Source: Pegoplata infirma
Taxonomy: Eukaryota > Arthropoda > Insecta > Diptera > Anthomyiidae
Assembly: GCA_963921195.1 (NCBI GenBank)
Contig: OY992537.1
Coordinates: 148,793,841 to 148,857,840 of the forward strand
Length of the DNA stretch: 64,000 bases
Direction of reading: 5' to 3'
Under the pieces are notes generated by a model. The model saw only the letters and a program-made list of their open reading frames with translations, had not been told where the DNA came from and did not search any database. The position numbers and the translations under genes were made by a program. Positions 23,201 to 36,000 of the stretch are shown here, piece by piece. Positions within the stretch are counted from its first letter, which is position 1. Every line of letters starts with the position of its first letter.

Positions 23201-26200
23201 TCCAGACTACGAAAAATTACAAGTTTATCATTTTTGAAAAAATAAATTTTTTTAAAAATTTAAAATCGAGCAATCTCTTTTATTCTAATTAAACTTTATT
23301 GAAAAAGATTTAAATACGTGCAAAGGCATTTGAAATCGATATAATGGTAACCTTGATATAGCCATTTCAAGTTATTACAAGTAACCCGAAAATATTTTTG
23401 ATATGAATGCATAAATATCTGTTAATACTAGTCCGATAGTCTTAATTTTTTTCTGTCATGATAAAGCTAATATACTTATGCATTCTAGTTTTTATAGAGT
23501 CAAAATCGGATCATTATTTACCGAGTTATAGCAATTTAAAAATGAGGGTCTCCAAGAAACCTTAAATAATGGGTTTCTCATAAAAATAAAAAAAAACTTT
23601 GCATAAATGCATATATCTCTGTAAGTACCAGCCCGATTGCCTCACATTTGGTTCCAGAGGAAAGATAAAGTCTCAATCTTTTACTTTTTTGTTATTTTGA
23701 CAAAATCGGAGCAATAGTTGCAGAGATACAGCCGTTGAAAGTAAAAGGTCTCCAGACTACGAAAAATTACAAGTTTATCATTTTGAAAAAATAAATTTTT
23801 TTAAAAATTTAAAATCGAGCAATCTCTTTTATTCTATTTAAACTTTATTGAAAAAAATTTAAATTCGTGCAAAGGCATTTGAAATCGAAATAATGGTAAC
23901 CTTGATATAGCCATTTCAAGTTATTACAAGTAACCCGAAAATATTTTTGATATGAATGCATAAATATCTGTTAATACTAGTCCGATAGTCTTAATTTTTT
24001 TCTGTCATGATAAAGCTAATATTCTTATGCCTTCTAGTTTTTATAGAGTCAAAATCGGATCATTATTTACCGAGTTATAGCAATTTAAAAATGAGGGTCT
24101 CCAAAAAACCTTAAATAATGGGTTTCTCATAAAAATGAAAAATAAACTTTGCATAAATGCATATATCTCTGTAAGTACCAGCCCGATTGTCTCAAATTTG
24201 GTTCCAGAGGAAAGATAAAGTCTCAATCTTTTATTTTTTTGTTATTTTGACAAAATCGGAGCAATAGTTGCAGAGATACAGCCGTTGAAAGTAAAAGGTC
24301 TCCAGACTACGAAAAATTACAACTTTATCATTTTTGAAAAAATAAATTTTTTTAAAAATTTAAAATCGAGCAATCTCTTTTATTCTATTTAAACTTTATT
24401 GAAAAAGATTTAAATTCGTGCAAAGGCATTTGAAATCGAAATAATGGTAACCTTGATATAGCCATTTCAAGTTATTACAAGTAACCCGAAAATATTTTTG
24501 ATATGAATGCATAAATATCTGTTAATACTAGTCCGATAGTCTTAATTTTTTGCTGTCATGATAAAGCTAATATACTTATGCATTCTAGTTTTTATAGAGT
24601 CAAAATCGGATCATTATTTACCGAGTTATAGCAATTTAAAAATGAGGGTCTCCAAAAAACCTTAAATAATGGGTTTCTCATAAAAATGAAAAAAAAAACT
24701 TTGCATAAATGCATATATCTCTGTAAGTACCAGCCCGATTGTCTCACATTTGGTTCCAGAGGAAAGATAAAGTCTTAATCTTTTATTTTTTGTTATTTTG
24801 ACAAAATCAGAGCAATAGTTGCAGAGATACAGCCGTTGAAAGTAAAAGGTCTCCAGACTACGAAAAATTACAAGTTTATCATTTTTGAAAAAATAATTTT
24901 TTTTAAAAATTTAAAATCGAGCAATCTCTTTTATTCTATTTAAACTTTATTGAAAAAGATTTAAATTCGTGCAAAGGCATTTGAAAGCGATATAATAGTA
25001 ACCTTGATATAGCCATTTCAAGTTATTACAAGTAACCCGAAAATATTTTTGATATGAATGCATAAATATCTGTTAATACTAGTCTGATAGTCTTAATTTT
25101 TTTCTGTCATGATAAAGCTAATATACTTATGCATTCTAATTTTTATAGAGTCAAAATCGGATCATTATTTACCGAGTTATAGCAATTTAAAAATGAGGGT
25201 CTCCAAAAAACCTTAAATAATGGGTTTCTCGTAAAAATGAAAAAAAAACTTTGCATAAATGCATATATCTCTGTAAGTACCAGCCCGATTGTCTCACATT
25301 TGGTTCCAGAGGAAAGATAAAATCTCAATCTTTTATTTTTTTGTTATTTTGACAAAATCGGAGCAATAGTTGCAGAGATACAGCCGTTGAAAGTAAAAGG
25401 TCTCCAGACTACGAAAAATTACAAGTTTATCATTTTTGAAAAAATAAATTTTTTTAAAAATTTAAAATCGAGCAATCTCTTTTATTCTATTTAAACTTTA
25501 TTGAAAAAGATTTAAATTCGTGCAAAGGCATTAGAAAACGATAGAATGGTAACCTTGATATAGCCATTTCAAGTTATTACAAGTAACCCGAAAATATTTT
25601 TGATATGAATGCATAAATATCTGTTAATACTAGTCCGATAGTCTTAATTTTTTTCTGTCATGATAAAGCTAATATACTTATGCCTTCTAGTTTTTATAGA
25701 GTCAAAATCAGATCATTATTTACCGAGTTATAGCAATTTAAAAATGAGGGTCTCCAAAAAACCTTAAATAATGGGTTTCTCATAAAAATGAAAAAAAAAA
25801 ACTTTGCATAAATGCATATATCTCTGTAAGTACCAGCCCGATTGTCTCACATTTGGTTCCAGAGGAAAGATAAAGTCTCAATCTTTTATTTTTTTGTTAT
25901 TTTGACAAAATCGGAGCAATAGTTGCAGAGATACAGCCGTTGAAAGTAAATGTCTCCAGACTACGAAAAATTACAAGTTTATCATTTTTGAAAAAAAAAA
26001 ATTTTTAAAAATTTAAAATCGAGCAATCTCTTTTATTCTATTTAAACTTTATTGAAAAAGATTTAAATTCGTGCAAAGGCATTAGAAAACGATAGAATGG
26101 TAACCTTGATATAGCCATTTCAAGTTATTACAAGTAACCCGAAAATATTTTTGATATGAATGCATAAATATCTGTTAATACTAGTCTGATAGTCTTAAAT

Positions 26201-27011
26201 TTTTTTCTGTCATGATAAAGCTAATATACTTATGCATTCTAGTTTTTATAGAGTCAAAATCGCATCATTATTTACCGAGTTATAGCAATTTAAAAATGAG
26301 GGTCTCCAAAAAACCTTAAATAATGGGTTTCTCATAAAAATGAAAAAAAAAACTTTGCATAAATGCATATATCTCTGTAAGTACCAGCCCGATTGTCTCA
26401 CATTTGGTTCCAGAGGAAAGATAAAGTCTCAATCTTTTATTTTTTTGTTATTTTGACAAAATCGGAGCAATAGTTGCAGAGATACAGCCGTTGAAAGTAA
26501 AAGGTCTCCAGACTACGAAAAATTACAAGTTTATCATTTTTGAAAAAATAAATTTTTTTAAAAATTTAAAATCGAGCAATCTCTTTTATTCTAATTAAAC
26601 TTTATTGAAAAATATTTAAATTCGTGCAAAGGCATTTGAAGTTGATATAATGGTAACCTTGATATAGCCATTTCAAGTTATTACAAGTAACCCGAAAATA
26701 TTTTTGATATGAATGCATAAATATCTGTTAATACTAGTCCGATAGTCTTAATTTTTTTCTGTCATGATAAAGCTAATATACTTATGCATTCTAGTTTTTA
26801 TAGAGTCAAAATCGGATCATTATTTACCGAGTTATAGCAATTTAAAAATGAGGGTCTCCAAGAAACCTTAAATAATGGGTTTCTCATAAAAATGAAAAAA
26901 AAACTTTGAATAAATGCATATATCTCTGTAAGTACCAGCCCGATTGCCTCACATTTGGTTCCAGAGGAAAGATAAAGTCTCAATATTTTATTTTTTTGTT
27001 ATTTTGACAAA

Positions 27012-27562
27012 ATCGGAGCAATAGTTGCAGAGATACAGCCGTTGAAAGTAAAAGGTCTCCAGACTACGAAAAATTACAAGTTTATCATTTTTGAAAAAAT
27101 AAATTTTTTTAAAAATTTAAAATCGAGCAATCTCTTTTATTCTAATTAAACTTTATTGAAAAAGATTTAAATTCGTGCAAAGGCATTTGAAATCGATATA
27201 ATGGTAACCTTGATATAGCCATTTCAAGTTATTACAAGTAACCCGAAAATATTTTTGATATGAATGCATAAATATCTGTTAATACTAGTCCGATAGTCTT
27301 AATTTTTTTCTGTCATGATAAAGCTAATATACTTATGCATTCTAGTTTTTATAGAGTCAAAATCGGATCATTATTTACCGAGTTATAGCAATTTAAAAAT
27401 GAGGGTCTCCAAGAAACCTTAAATAATGGGTTTCTCATAAAAATGAAAAAAAAACTTTGAATAAATGCATATATCTCTGTAAGTACCAGCCCGATTGCCT
27501 CACATTTGGTTCCAGAGGAAAGATAAAGTCTCAATATTTTATTTTTTTGTTATTTTGACAAA
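27012..27562 (+). repeat. Representative 551-bp satellite monomer with trimeric substructure
   Basis: Three related segments share an 'aaatcg(g/a)' core followed by a 'gatat/ttata-AGC' word. The cores are at 27012, 27192 and 27362, and the next monomer starts at 27563, giving spacings of 180, 170 and 201. By hand, the complement of 27005-27035 matches that of 27355-27385 at 23 of 31 bases, and the segment 27189-27220 matches the first core region at about 20 of 32. The monomer is therefore a diverged trimer of about 184-bp ancestral units. Confidence 0.75.
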
Positions 27563-30500
27563 ATCGGAGCAATAGTTGCAGAGATACAGCCGTTGAAAGT
27601 AAAAGGTCTCCAGACTACGAAAAATTACAAGTTTATCATTTTTGAAAAAATAAATTTTTTTAAAAATTTAAAATCGAGCAATCTCTTTTATTCTAATTAA
27701 ACTTTATTGAAAAAGATTTAAATTCGTGCAAAGGCATTTGAAATCGATATAATGGTAACCTTGATATAGCCATTTCAAGTTATTACAAGTAACCCGAAAA
27801 TATTTTTGATATGAATGCATAAATATCTGTTAATACTAGTCCGATAGTCTTAATTTTTTTCTGTCATGATAAAGCTAATATACTTATGCATTCTAGTTTT
27901 TATAGAGTCAAAATCGGATCATTATTTACCGAGTTATAGCAATTTAAAAATGAGGGTCTCCAAGAAACCTTAAATAATGGGTTTCTCATAAAAATAAAAA
28001 AAAAACTTTGCATAAATGCATATATCTCTGTAAGTACCAGCCCGATTGTCTCACATTTGGTTCCAGAGGAAAGATAAAGTCTCAATCTTTTATTTTTTTG
28101 TTATTTTGACAAAATCGGAGCAATAGTTGCAGAGATACAGCCGTTGAAAGTAAAAGGTCTCCAGACTACGAAAAATTACAAGTTTATCATTTTTGAAAAA
28201 ATAAATTTTTTTAAAAATTTAAAATCGAGCAATCTCTTTTATTCTATTTAAACTTTATTAAAAAAGATTTAAATTCGTGCAAAGGCATTAGAAAACGATA
28301 GAATGGTAACCTTGATATAGCCATTTCAAGTTATTACAAGTAACCCGAAAATATTTTTGATATGAATGCATAAATATCTGTTAATACTAGTCTGATAGTC
28401 TTAAATTTTTTCTGTCATGATAAAGCTAATATACTTATGCATTCTAGTTTTTATAGAGTCAAAATCGCATCATTATTTACCGAGTTATAGCAATTTAAAA
28501 ATGAGGGTCTCCAAAAAACCTTAAATAATGGGTTTCTCATAAAAATAAAAAAAAAAACTTTGCATAAATGCATATATCTCTGTAAGTACCAGCCCGATTG
28601 TCTCACATTTGGTTCCAGAGGAAAGATAAAGTCTCAATATTTTATTTTTTTGTTATTTTGACAAAATCGGAGCAATAGTTGCAGAGATACAGCCGTTGAA
28701 AGTAAAAGGTCTCCAGACTACGAAAAATTACAAGTTTATCATTTTTGAAAAAATAATTTTTTTTTAAAAATTTAAAATCGAGCAATCTCTTTTATTCTAA
28801 TTAAACTTTATTGAAAAAGATTTAAATTCGTGCAAAGGCATTTGAAATCGATATAATGGTAACCTTGATATAGCCATTTCAAGTTATTACAAGTAACCCG
28901 AAAATATTTTTGATATGAATGCATAAATATCTGTTAATACTAGTCCGATAGTCTTAATTTTTTCTGTCATGATAAAGCTAATATACTTATGCATTCTAGT
29001 TTTTATAGAGTCAAAATCGGATCATTACCGAGTTATAGCAATTTAAAAATGAGGGTCTCCAAGAAACCTTAAATAATGGGTTTCTCATAAAAATAAAAAA
29101 AAAACTTTGCATAAATGCATATATCTCTGTAAGTACCAGCCCGATTGCCTCACATTTGGTTCCAGAGGAAAGATAAAGTCTCAATCTTTTATTTTTTTGT
29201 TATTTTGACAAAATCGGAGCAATAGTTGCAGAGATACAGCCGTTGAAAGTAAAAGGTCTCCAGACTACGAAAAATTACAAGTTTATCATTTTGAAAAAAT
29301 AAATTTTTTTAAAAATTTAAAATCGAGCAATCTCTTTTATTCTATTTAAACTTTATTGAAAAAAAATTAAATTCGTGCAAAGGCATTTGAAATCGAAATA
29401 ATGGTAACCTTGATATAGCCATTTCAAGTTATTACAAGAAACCCGAAAATATTTTTGATATGAATGCATAAATATCTGTTAATACTAGTCCGATAGTCTT
29501 AATTTTTTTCTGTCATGATAAAGCTAATATTCTTATGCCTTCTAGTTTTTATAGAGTCAAAATCGGATCATTATTTACCGAGTTATAGCAATTTAAAAAT
29601 GCGGGTCTCCAAAAAACCTTAAATAATGGGTTTCTCATAAAAATGAAAAATAAACTTTGCATAAATGCATATATCTCTGTAAGTACCAGCCCGATTGCCT
29701 CACATTTGGTTCCAGAGGAAAGATAAAGTCTCAATCTTTTATTTTTTTGTTATTTTGACAAAATCGGAGCAATAGTTGCAGAGATACAGCCGTTGAAAGT
29801 AAAAGGTCTCCAGACTACGAAAAATTACAACTTTATCATTTTTGAAAAAAGAAATTTTTTTAAAAATTTAAAATCGAGCAATCTCTTTTATTCTATTTAA
29901 ACTTTATTGAAAAAGATTTAAATTCGTGCAAAGGCATTAGAAAACGATAGAATGGTAACCTTGATATAGCCATTTCAAGTTATTACAAGTAACCCGAAAA
30001 TATTTTTGATATGAATGCATAAATATCTGTTAATACTAGTCCGATAGTGTTAATTTTTTTCTGTCATGATAAAGCTAATATACTTATGCCTTCTAGTTTT
30101 TATAGAGTCAAAATCGGATCATTATTTACCGAGTTATAGCAATTTAAAATGGGGGTCTCCAAAAAACCTTAAATAATGGGTTTCTCATAAAAATGAAAAA
30201 AAAAAATTTGCATAAATGCATATATCTCTGTAAGTACCAGCCCGATTGTCTCACATTTGGTTCCAGAGGAAAGATAAAGTCTCAATCTTTTATTTTTTTG
30301 TTATTTTGACAAAATCGGAGCAATAGTTGCAGAGATACAGCCGTTGAAAGTAAAAGGTCTCCAGACTACGAAAAATTACAAGTTTATCATTTTTGAAAAA
30401 ATAATTTTTTTTAAAAATTTAAAATCGAGCAATCTCTTTACTTCGAATTAAACTTTATTGAAAAAGATTTAAATTCGTGCAAAGGCATTTGAAATCGATA

Positions 30501-33040
30501 TAATGGTAACCTTGATATAGCCATTTCAAGTTATTACAAGTAACCCGAAAATATTTTTGATATGAATGCATAAATATCTGTTAATACTAGTCCGATAGTC
30601 TTAATTTTTTTCTGTCATGATAAAGCTAATATACTTATGCATTCTAATTTTTATAGAGTCAAAATCGGATCATTATTTACCGAGTTATAGCAATTTAAAA
30701 ATGAGGGTCTCCAAAAAACCTTAAATAATGGGTTTCTCATAAAAATGAAAAAAAAACTTTGCATAAATGCATATATCTCTGTAAGTACCAGCCCGATTGT
30801 CTCACATTTGGTTCCAGAGGAAAGATAAAGTCTCAATCTTTTATTTTTTTGTTATTTTGACAAAATCGGAGCAATAGTTGCAGAGATACAGCCGTTGAAA
30901 GTAAAAGGTCTCCAGACTACGAAAAATTACAAGTTTATCATTTTTGAAAAAAAAAAATTTTTTAAAAATTTAAAATCGAGCAATCTCTTTTATTCTATTT
31001 AAACTTTATTGAAAAAGATTTAAATTCGTGCAAAGGCATTAGAAAACGATAGAATGGTAACCTTGATCTAGCCATTTCAAGTTATTACAAGTAACCCGAA
31101 AATATTTTTGATATGAATGCATAAATATCTGTTAATACTAGTCTGATAGTCTTAAGTTTTTTCTGTCATGATAAAGCTAATATACTTATGCATTCTAGTT
31201 TTTATAGAGTCAAAATCGCATCATTATTTACCGAGTTATAGCAATTTAAAAATGAGGGTCTCCAAAAAACCTTAAATAATGGGTTTCTCATAAAAATGAA
31301 AAAAAAAACTTTGCATAAATGCATATATCTCTGTAAGTACCCGCCCGATTGTCTCACATTTGGTTCCAGAGGAAAGATAAAGTCTCAATCTTTTATTTTT
31401 TTGTTATTTCGACAAAATCGGAGCAATAGTTGCAGAGATACAGCCGTTGAAAGTAAAAGGTCTCCAGACTACGAAAAATTACAAGTTTATCATTTTTGAA
31501 AAAATAATTTTTTTTAAAAATTTAAAATCGAGCAATCTCTTTTATTCTAATTAAACTTTATTGAAAAAGATTTAAATTCGTGCAAAGGCATTTGAAATTG
31601 ATATAATGGTAACCTTGATATAGCCATTTCAAGTTATTACAAGTAACCCGAAAATATTTTTGATATGAATGCATAAATATCTGTTAATACTAGTCCGATA
31701 GTCTTAATTTTTTTCTGTCATGATAAAGCTAATATACTTATGCATTCTAGTTTTTATAGAGTCAAAATCGGATCATTATTTACCGAGTTATAGCAATTTA
31801 AAAATGAGGGTCTCCAAGAAACCTTAAATAATGGGTTTCTCATAAAAATTAAAAAAAAAACTTTGAATAAATGCATATATCTCTGTAAGTACCAGCCCGA
31901 TTGCCTCACATTTGGTTCCAGAGGAAAGATAAAGTCTCAATATTTTATTTTTTTGTTATTTTGACAAAATCGGAGCAATAGTTGCAGAGATACAGCCGTT
32001 GAAAGTAAAAGGTCTCCAGACTACGAAAAATTACAAGTTTATCATTTTTGAAAAAATAAATTTTTTTAAAAATTTTAAATCGAGCAATCTCTTTTATTCT
32101 AATTAAACTTTATTGAAAAAGATTTAAATTCGTGCAAAGGCATTTGAAATCGATATAATGGTAACCTTGATATAGCCATTTCAAGTTATTACAAGTAACC
32201 CGAAAATATTTTTGATATGAATGCATAAATATCTGTTAATACTAGTCCGATAGTCTTAATTTTTTTCTGTCATGATAAAGCTAATATACTTATGCATTCT
32301 AGTTTTTATAGAGTCAAAATCGGATCATTATTTACCGAGTTATAGCAATTTAAAAATGAGGGTCTCCAAGAAACCTTAAATAATGGGTTTCTCATAAAAA
32401 TGAAAAATAAACTTTGCATAAATGCATATATCTCTGTAAGTACCAGCCCGATTGTCTCACATTTGGTTCCAGAGGAAAGATAAAGTCTCAATCTTTTATT
32501 TTTTTGTTATTTTGACAAAATCGGAGCAATAGTTGCAGAGATACAGCCGTTGAAAGTAAAAGGTCTCCAGACTACGAAAAATTACAAGTTTATCATTTTT
32601 GAAAAAAAAAAATTTTTTAAAAATTTAAAATCGAGCAATCTCTTTTATTCTATTTAAACTTTATTAAAAAAGATTCAAATTTGTGCAAAGGCATTTGAAA
32701 TCGAAATAATGGTAACCTTGATATAGCCATTTCAAGTTATTACAAGTAACCCGAAAATATTTTTGATATGAATGCATAAATATCTGTTAATACTAGTCCG
32801 ATAGTCTTAATTTTTTGCTGTCATGATAAAGCTAATATACTTATGCATTCTAGTTTTTATAGAGTCAAAATCGGATCATTATTTACCGAGTTATAGCAAT
32901 TTAAAAATGAGGGTCTCCAAAAAACCTAAAATAATGGGTTTCTCATAAAAATTAAAAAAAAAAACTTTGCATAAATGCATATATCTCTGTAAGTACCAGC
33001 CCGATTGTCTCACATTTGGTTCCAGAGGAAAGATAAAGTC

Positions 33041-36000
33041 TTAATCTTTTATTTTTTTGTTATTTTGACAAAATCGGAGCAATAGTTGCAGAGATACAGC
33101 CGTTGAAAGTAAAAGGTCTCCAGACTACGAAAAATTACAAGTTTATCATTTTTGAAAAAATAAATTTTTTTAAAAATTTAAAATCGAGCAATCTCTTTTA
33201 TTCTATTTAAACTTTATTGAAAAAGATTTAAATTCGTGCAAAGGCATTTGAAAGCGATATAATGGTAACCTTGATATAGCCATTTCAAGTTATTACAAGT
33301 AACCGGAAAATATTTTTGATATGAATGCATAAATATCTGTTAATACTAGTCTGATAGTCTTAATTTTTTTCTGTCATGATAAAGCTAATATACTTATGCA
33401 TTCTAATTTTTATAGAGTCAAAATCGGATCATTATTTACCGAGTTATAGCAATTTAAAAATGAGGGTCTCCAAAAAACCTTAAATAATGGGTTTCTCATA
33501 AAAATGAAAAAAAAAACTTTGCATAAATGCATATATTTCTGTAAGTACCAGCCCGATTGTCTCACATTTGGTTCCAGAGGAAAGATAAAGTCTCAATCTT
33601 TTATTTTTTTGTTATTTTGACAAAATCGGAGCAATAGTTGCAGAGATACAGCCGTTGAAAGTAAAAGGTCTCCAGACAACGAAAAATTACAAGTTTATCA
33701 TTTTTAAAAAAATAAATTTTTTTAAAAATTTAAAATCGAGCAATCTCTTTTATTCTATTTAAACTTTATTGAAAAAGATTTAAATTCGTGCAAAGGCATT
33801 AGAAAACGATAGAATGGTAACCTTAATATAGCCATTTCAAGTTATTACAAGTAACCCGAAAATATTTTTGATATGAATGCATAAATATCTGTTAATACTA
33901 GTCCGATAGTCTTAATTTTTTTCTGTCATGATAAAGCTAATATACTTATGCCTTCTAGTTTTTATAGAGTCAAAATCGGATCATTATTTACCGAGTTATA
34001 GCAATTTAAAAATGAGGGTCTCCAAAAAACCTTAAATAATGGGTTTCTCATAAAAATGAAAAAAAAACTTTGCATAAATGCATATATCTCTGTAAGTACC
34101 AGCCCGATTGTCTCACATTTGGTTCCAGAGGAAAGATAAAGTCTCAATCTTTTATTTTTTTGTTATTTTGACAAAATCGGAGCAATAGTTGCAGAGATAC
34201 AGCCGTTGAAAATAAAAGGTCTCCAGACTACGAAAAATTACAAGTTTATCATTTTTGAAAAAATAAATTTTTTTAAAAATTTAAAATCGAGCAATCTCTT
34301 TTATTCTAATTAAACTTTATTGAAAAAGATTTAAATTCGTGCAAAGGCATTTGAAATTGATATAATGGTAACCTTGATATAGCCATTTCAAGTTATTACA
34401 AGTAACCCGAAAATATTTTTGATATGAATGCATAAATATCTGTTAATACTAGTCCGATAGTCTTAATTTTTTTCTGTCATGATAAAGCTAATATACTTAT
34501 GCATTCTAGTTTTTATAGAGTCAAAATCGGATCATTATTTACCGAGTTATAGCAATTTAAAAATGAGGGTCTCCAAGAAACCTTAAATAATGGGTTTCTC
34601 ATAAAAATGAAAAAAAAACTTTGAATAAATGCATATATCTCTGTAAGTACCAGCCCGATTGCCTCACATTTGGTTCCAGAGGAAAAATAAAGTCTCAATA
34701 TTTTATTTTTTTGTTATTTTGACAAAATCGGAGCAATAGTTGCAGAGATACAGCCGTTGAAAGTAAAAGGTCTCCAGACTACGAAAAATTACAAGTTTAT
34801 CATTTTTGAAAAAATAAATTTTTTTAAAAATTTAAAATCGAGCAATCTCTTTAATTCTAATTAAACTTTATTGAAAAAGATTTAAATTCGTGCAAAGGCA
34901 TTTGAAATCGATATAATGGTAACCTTGATATAGCCATTTCAAGTTATTACAAGTAACCCGAAAATATTTTTGATATGAATGCATAAATATCTGTTAATAC
35001 TAGTCCGATAGTCTTAATTTTTTTCTGTCATGATAAAGCTAATATACTTATGCATTCTAGTTTTTATAGAGTCAAAATCGGATCATTATTTACCGAGTTA
35101 TAGCAATTTAAAAATGAGGGTCTCCAAGAAACCTTAAATAATGGGTTTCTCATAAAAATAAAAAAAAAACTTTGCATAAATGCATATATCTCTGTAAGTA
35201 CCAGCCCGATTGCCTCACATTTGGTTCCAGAGGAAAGATAAAGTCTTAATCTTTTATTTTTTTGTTATTTTGACAAAATCGGAGCAATAGTTGCAGAGAT
35301 ACAGCCGTTGAAAGTAAAAGGTCTCCAGACTACGAAAAATTACAAGTTTATCATTTTTGAAAAAATAAATTTTTTTAAAAATTTAAAATCGAGCAATCTC
35401 TTTTATTCTATTTAAACTTTATTGAAAAAGATTTAAATTCGTGCAAAGGCATTTGAAAGCGATATAATGGTAACCTTGATATAGCCATTTCAAGTTATTA
35501 CAAGTAACCCGAAAATATTTTTGATATGAATGCATAAATATCTGTTAATACTAGTCTGATAGTCTTAATTTTTTTCTGTCATGATAAAGCTAATATACTT
35601 ATGCATTCTAATTTTTATAGAGTCAAAATCGGATCATTATTTACCGAGTTATAGCAATTTAAAAATGAGGGTCTCCAAAAAACCTTAAATAATGGGTTTC
35701 TCATAAAAATGAAAAAAAAAACTTTGCATAAATGCATATATTTCTGTAAGTACCAGCCCGATTGTCTCACATTTGGTTCCAGAGGAAATATAAAGTCTCA
35801 ATCTTTTATTTTTTTGTTATTTTGACAAAATCGGAGCAATAGTTGCAGAGATACAGCCGTTGAAAGTAAAAGGTCTCCAGACTACGAAAAATTACAAGTT
35901 TATCATTTTTGAAAAAATAAATTTTTTTAAAAATTTAAAATCGAGCAATCTCTTTTATTCTATTTAAACTTTATTGAAAAAGATTTAAATTCGTGCAAAG

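Noticed and set aside
27165..27185. Possible CENP-B box in the monomer ('attcgtgcaaaggcatt')
   Set aside because: It has the TTCG and a central A but lacks the CGGG part of the known core, so the similarity is only partial.
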